Source: Halisarca cf. caerulea | Lineage: Eukaryota; Porifera; Demospongiae; Chondrillida; Halisarcidae | DNA length: 37,500 nt | Direction: 5' to 3' | Assembly (NCBI GenBank): GCA_963170055.1 | Contig: CAUJGJ010000454.1 | Coordinates: 1 to 37,500 of the forward strand | Shown: piece after piece, positions 24,401 to 30,400 of the stretch | Layout of the letters: each line of letters opens with the position of its first letter | How positions within the stretch are numbered: the stretch's first letter is position 1 | The notes under the pieces: model-generated | Databases searched by the model: none | Seen by the model: the letters and a program-made list of their open reading frames with translations, nothing else | Told to the model about the DNA's origin: nothing | Made by a program: the position numbers and the translations under genes

Positions 24401-27400
24401 TATTTTTGCAAATGATGATCAATTATGATTTCGTTGTAATCATCATCTGATTGTTATATGATGATTTTACCATCACGATACTATAAATTTCCTACTGCAA
24501 TATAATGAAATTGGATTACAATCACTGACCTACTGTGACATAATGAAATTGGATTACGATTACAATGTGATATGTACCGTATCTAGCAGGCAGTACTTCT
24601 TTTTATTAACTATTGAAAACAATGAATGAATTGCTCTTGGTACCCCAATCGTACTACAAGTGCTTTTCTTAGCAAATATAGAATCTCTAACCTATTGCTG
24701 GCCATTTTGCCACATCATCCTTTCATATGAACTGCTACTGTGTTTCATAAAAATAATCCAACTGTAAATAATAAATTACTTAAACCTAATTAGAACTACA
24801 GCTGGGATCCACTGGTACAATAGGGCGCCCAAGTCCAAACCCTTTGTAAAGAATATTTAAGTCAAAAGCAATTGAAGCTAATTAGTCTAGAGCTTGGATC
24901 CAACAGTGACCTTGCTGTGGAGTGTGGGAGATAGTAGGCAGCTGTGGTTGTCCTTGTCTGGATGTACAGTATTGATTAAAGATAGGTAGCCATGCTACAC
25001 GCGTGTGACACGAGCGTAAAATACTACTCGTGCGAGTAGAATTGTTACTCGTGCGAGTAAAAATGGCGACGTGTTAATAAGCTGGTATTTTCAACGTATA
25101 ATTGTAGTACATTATGTGTTATTTTGGAGAGCAAATTGACCGTTGATTGTAAGAACGAAGTCATGGATACCACATTGGGATCAACTTGTGGCGAATATCC
25201 CTATGCCCCTCCCAATTCAATCGAAGATAGTTCGTCTTTTCCCAGCTGCTCGTCAAAGTAACGGTTTATTTTCGGAAACTGGCCACTTCAATGCCAGTGT
25301 TTCCCCCAGGATGAAATTGTAACAGGGCGGATATTGTTACTCTAGCATAGCTGCCCTACTCAATGACATCATACAAATGGTGGAAAAGTCAGCGAGATAC
25401 TGACTACCCTGTGGAAAGCTTCAAACACAGAAAACGTATCTGATAAGTAGAATTAAAAGACAATAATCATTGAATACTTTGTAGTTCAGCGATTTAAAAC
25501 AGCTATGCATTAGAAACGATCAGTGGGAAATGCTAAATGGAGAATTGTAGCTCTACAATATATAAAATTATTATGTAAAATATATTACTTTCAGAAAAGC
25601 AAACAGGGCGGGGCACCCTGTTCCAGGTATACTTGGGGAAACACTGGATGCTATCTTGTAATCTTGCAGGTAAGAATGTGCATGTATCATGAATGCCTAT
25701 AGTCCCTCCTTAGATGTTTTGTAGTTGCCGTTGCTGCGTATCTCCATCTTTGTTGTGTTATCATGATGTAAGTGCCTACGGAATGTCCGTAGCCCCGGTC
25801 GATTGTAGCATACCGGTGCAGTTCTTTTTTAGCCTTCCCAGCTTGGGTCTGCTGCTTACGCATGGCTGTTAGGTCGCGCTCTAAAGTTGATCCGGAGTTC
25901 ATTGTATAAGATCGAGCACGGTACCACAATAGTGTCGCGCATTAGGCTTCATGACTACCTGCGATCTCCCTGCCTAATCCGATGTCTTGTTTCACGTTTA
26001 TTTTGTTTGTTTTATCAGTATCTTTATATTTCAGCCACTTCTCCACCAGTTCGTTCGTTTTCTGAGGCATTTTTAAGGGTGTTAACTTGCGTGTATTTTT
26101 TACTTGCATGAGTACACACGAACCATCTGCGTGTGACACGCGAGTTGCTGGTTACCTATCTTTAATCAGTACAGTAGGTGCCGGTGTTGAAGGTTGATGC
26201 ATAGTGCTGGTTACAGGAATTGGCAGTAAGAAAAGGAAGGAGGTACGGGGAGCACAGCGTGTACCATTGGAGGATTGGATGGAACGGCACACCGTCAGCA
26301 CCCAAGATCCTGCTGCATCCCTGCTGTCTGTTGCATGCATAAACTACCAGCTATGTATTGGAAATTATTTCACGTATGTGGCATGCAAGATTTGGTTGAC
26401 CCTATTAATTATTATAATATATATGTGTAACACTGTCTATTTCTTTTTCTTCTTACAGTATGATGTAAGTGCTGCATGGGGCCAGTGTGTGCCCTAGTGA
26501 CAGTGGGCATAGTGTACGCAAATAATTATTGATTGATTGATTGATATATATATACGCATAATATACGGTAGGCATCAAAAAAGTTTCTGTATCGTAATGG
26601 TAAAATTGTCAAATTAAGATTACGTTCCGATATGAATTACGCTTTGGTTGATAAATCGCAAAGGCCAATTCACAGTGCTAATGCTGATTAATTACAGAAA
26701 TCCCTGATCAAATTACATTAGCGACATACAATGAAACTAAACTGAAGTGAATCAGGACGCTACGCTTGCAAAACCATCAGATTGAATTACCTACATATGG
26801 TATATAGGAGGCAAAAGTTTGGTTACATTTGGTTTCGAAAAAACGAATACAAAGCGCTGTAGCATTTTGTTCCGTTTCAGTCTTCCTCTTCGTAGAGCAC
26901 TGCTTCAGTTTTACTGTGTTAATTGCAAAAGAATTCCACGCACATATCAGTGATAGCTGACCAACATTGGGCATTAAAGTGAGATCGTATTTTTGACAAA
27001 GCGAGCTTCAAGGATGTTAGTTCGGCGAGTGCAACAAAAGTAGATTCTTGTTCTTTCATTTGTGTGAGCTCCAACAATCAGGCATCATCTTCGGAAAGCG
27101 AGAATCAGCGCATCAAGGGAGTGCATATTTAAAGGGATAATCTCACGGGTAGAATTCTTAGAAAGTGAGCATCATCGTTGCAGGTTATATACTAGGTTGG
27201 TTTAGCCATAGACACTCTAAACTATGTAGTTTAGAGGGTCTATGGTATAGCGAACGAATTCACGGAAGATGACGAAACCACCACTACCAGGTCCACTGAA
27301 AGCTCCCAGAGAAAAGCGTCAGCCTGTCGCTCAGAACAATACTCTGCTATAGAAAAGAGCTAAGGTGGAATTATTGAGGGAGGAAACGCTATATACCTTG

Positions 27401-30400
27401 CGTTTTGTCCCGCCATCTTAATGTTTTTACGGTTTTTCATTTATTTCCGTTTTGTTCTATTCCATTTCATTTCTGTACATTCTTGCGTAAAAAAAAATGA
27501 TGTATTATTTTGTAAAAACAAAACGTAACCAAACTTTTGCCTCCTACCGTACATATTTCTCGAACTTCGATCACAATACCCTTTGCCAACCAACAGCCTT
27601 CTCGGTCATGTAAACAAGCATACATAGCACTTGGAAAACAGCTAGCCATGCAGTGTCTCTGCGGGTCGAACTGTATACAATTTTTATTATCTTGGAGATC
27701 GAATTATGACACGAAGGATCGCCGTGTGCTTCGAGATCCTGAGCTAGCATACAATGATCGGATCATCGAGATCCTGAGATAGGATGAACCTCAGTGAAAG
27801 GATTGTTTCTGGTCTGCTGATTGGATTATGATTTACAGCTGCCTCAGTTGCTGCCAATGAACTTGTCAGCATCTTTCGGTCATTCTTTCTACATTTTTGT
27901 TGGGTTGAGCCCTTAGATGCATGTCAGGGTTTCATTTAGAAAAATGGGCAAGGGGGGGCAAAACAATACTCTTATGAAAAAAATGGGGGGGGGGGGGGGC
28001 GAAGGGAGTGCGCGTGATAGCGCGCCTTCTAGGGGGGCCTGGGGGCATGCTCTCAGATAAAAAAAATTTTGAATTTATACCCTCAGAGGTGCATTTTTTC
28101 AGACTCATTCATGGTTCTCAAATGACATCATGAGACGACCAGATTTCTGGTGCTGATCTGACTCCCAGTACCTACGTATGTATAATATCAGGGTTCTGTC
28201 TAGGATTAACTTTTTTGGGGGGGAAGCTTCAGTATCACAGTTCATGTCTGCTGCACAAGACATGCCCATAGCTTTATACGTACATGGTATCCTAATTTAT
28301 ATTAATTTAATTTATTTGTATCTCAAATGTCTATAAAAACACATGCAGTGCAGTGATATAAGGACATGTGGATATGGAGTTGTGATGTCATAGGGGTACT
28401 CAATATAGCTAGGGGGGTCTGGAGCATGCTCTGCCAGGGAAAATTTGAGTTTTTAGGTTATATAAGGTGGTATCTGAGGCCATTTTGGACCATTCAAGGT
28501 TGATTTTAACACTCAAGTAGGGTCTTCTCCATAGTAATTTACGTACGTACATCACAGTTGGAATTGTTTGGAGTGGAAGCTGGAGAGTTTGGGGTGGAAG
28601 CTCCCCCCCACTAGACTGAACCCTATCTATAGACCAATGGTTCTTATAAGGTGTACTTTGGAGAATTACACACCTACATATAACACTTAAACCTATTAGA
28701 TCAGACACTGACTAAGATTGTTGGCACAGAATCTGCTAATTACTCTTTGACCTTGAAGTGATATGTAGAACAGAAAAATTAATGTAGAAGAACAGCTGTT
28801 TGGGTTTCTAAAACACTACATTCTCCTTGTATATTCCTTATTTGTGTTGAGTTCAGTTCTGTATTCAATTTTACGTCTTTAAACAAAAATAGGCTAACCT
28901 AATTTCCAAGGGGGGGGGGGGGGGGGGGCAATCCCCCCCTAAATGAAATCCTGCGTGTCTTTTGGGATCCCCAATTGGAGATTTCCCCTCCATTGATCAT
29001 GTTTTGGGTTTAAAGCATGATGCCTCAAAGTTCATGGGAGAGAGGTTGTCCCACTTGCATTTGCAAGACCCCCTCCTCCTTCTGAGGAATTTGGCATGTC
29101 AGACTTTGCGTCCTCCAAGCAACTCTCTATCCTTCGTTAGCTAATTTTAGGTCCTTTTCAGTCAACGAAGAAGACTGTGTATCAACCTTTCCACGCAAGT
29201 AGTTCCCTTCTTTCTTCAAGAATTAAAAAAATCATTCTTCATGCACGATGTGAGAATGATATTCAGTAACACAAATTTGATGGTTACGCAATTGAGGACA
29301 TATCATGGAGGTACAAAATTTTGATGTTTTTAAATTTGGCAGTGCAGGATATGACTGCCAAACCGCTAAATTTAATTTGCCGCCAATATTTCTAACTATA
29401 CGGTATACGTACATAATTGAGCAACTATGCATTAAAGGGAAAAAACACATGAACTAGGTATATATATAAACCAATTAAAATGGTAATGGATCATTAACAC
29501 AGGGCCATGCAAAAAGACTTTTCCAAAAACATCCCCCATAAAACTTGGAACAAGAGTAATTCGAAACTGCCCACGGGGCAGCCCGATAGACTTCATCACA
29601 TTCAACAAAACCAAACTTCATACTAACATACATACAACATAGACGGCTTCTGTGTGTGTACATAAATACAGTGAATTCTCGTTAATCAGCCACCGCTTTA
29701 TCCGCCAAACACTTTTACGTATGTCATTAATTTTGTGCATGAATTATTACAAAGACTACAAACTGATTTGGATACTCCACCAAACTCATTAATCTGCCAA
29801 TATTCTTCAAAATGAATTTTGCCGGATATGAGAATTCACTGTAATGAAAAAAACATTTTACAACAATCATCCACTTACAGTCTTGTAGAAGAGATTTGTT
29901 TTTTCTTGGCATCAACACATTGACAATTTTCTTGCCAATAGCAGCTATATCTCTTTTCTGTGCAGAGAAACAATACAATATTGGTCTAACATTTGATAAG
30001 AATTTGAATATGTACGTACAAGGCCCATGAAAAGTTGTATTACAACACTACATAGGCTGGGAAAACTACTCTGTGGAGGCAAAAACAAAGCACAAAATTA
30101 CAAAATAGTCAACAAAGTAGCAAAATGAAAAGACATGTAAACACCTTTAAGTCTGAAGGAATGTACTGTATCTGTATCAATATTTATTATTATGTAAGAC
30201 TGAGACAGAAAAACATAGCTGCCATACATAGGTACAAGTTCATTTTCGACCCAAGAACCAATGGTATGGAGCATCAATAGCTTTCATAAGCAGCTTCTTG
30301 TCCATTGCCACACTAGCTGAGCTATGAAACAAAGTAGTTCAAACTTTCACATGCCCATCTTCTTAAAGAAATTTGCATTACACACATTAAGATGATTATT

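Larger units (their letters stand above)
24964..26176. mobile_element. 1.2-kb TIR element carrying an open frame
   Basis: TIRs of about 45 bp with some mismatches (ATTGATTAAAGATAGGTAGC at the left, complement of CTGATTAAAGATAGGTAACC at the right, then CGCGTGT near both). Two copies of TTACTCGTGCGAGTA-like words lie near the left end. Contains a minus-strand ORF (26139-25687) and a nested MITE (25295-25646). Confidence 0.65.
22656..29878 (-). other. YIPF6 intron 2 (7.2 kb) and its contents
   Basis: GTAAGTGG...TGTAG intron. Holds a TA-flanked MITE (29667-29843), a foldback arm (29459-29580), G-tract repeats (27925-28960), TIR elements at 26805-27546, 24964-26176 (with a nested MITE at 25295-25646) and 22990-23524, and fragments of the AAAAAAGTTCC repeat family near 24412-24600 and 26568-26640. 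No host coding exon was found in it. Confidence 0.85.

Noticed and set aside
28962..29212. Coding-like sequence on both strands
   Set aside because: Each strand gives partly plausible peptides, but neither continues or matches a family.
30251..30316. Exon-like minus-strand segment with acceptor ..catagctcag
   Set aside because: Its only open frame runs into a stop and no donor keeps the YIPF6 phases; exons 1 and 2 join directly in frame.
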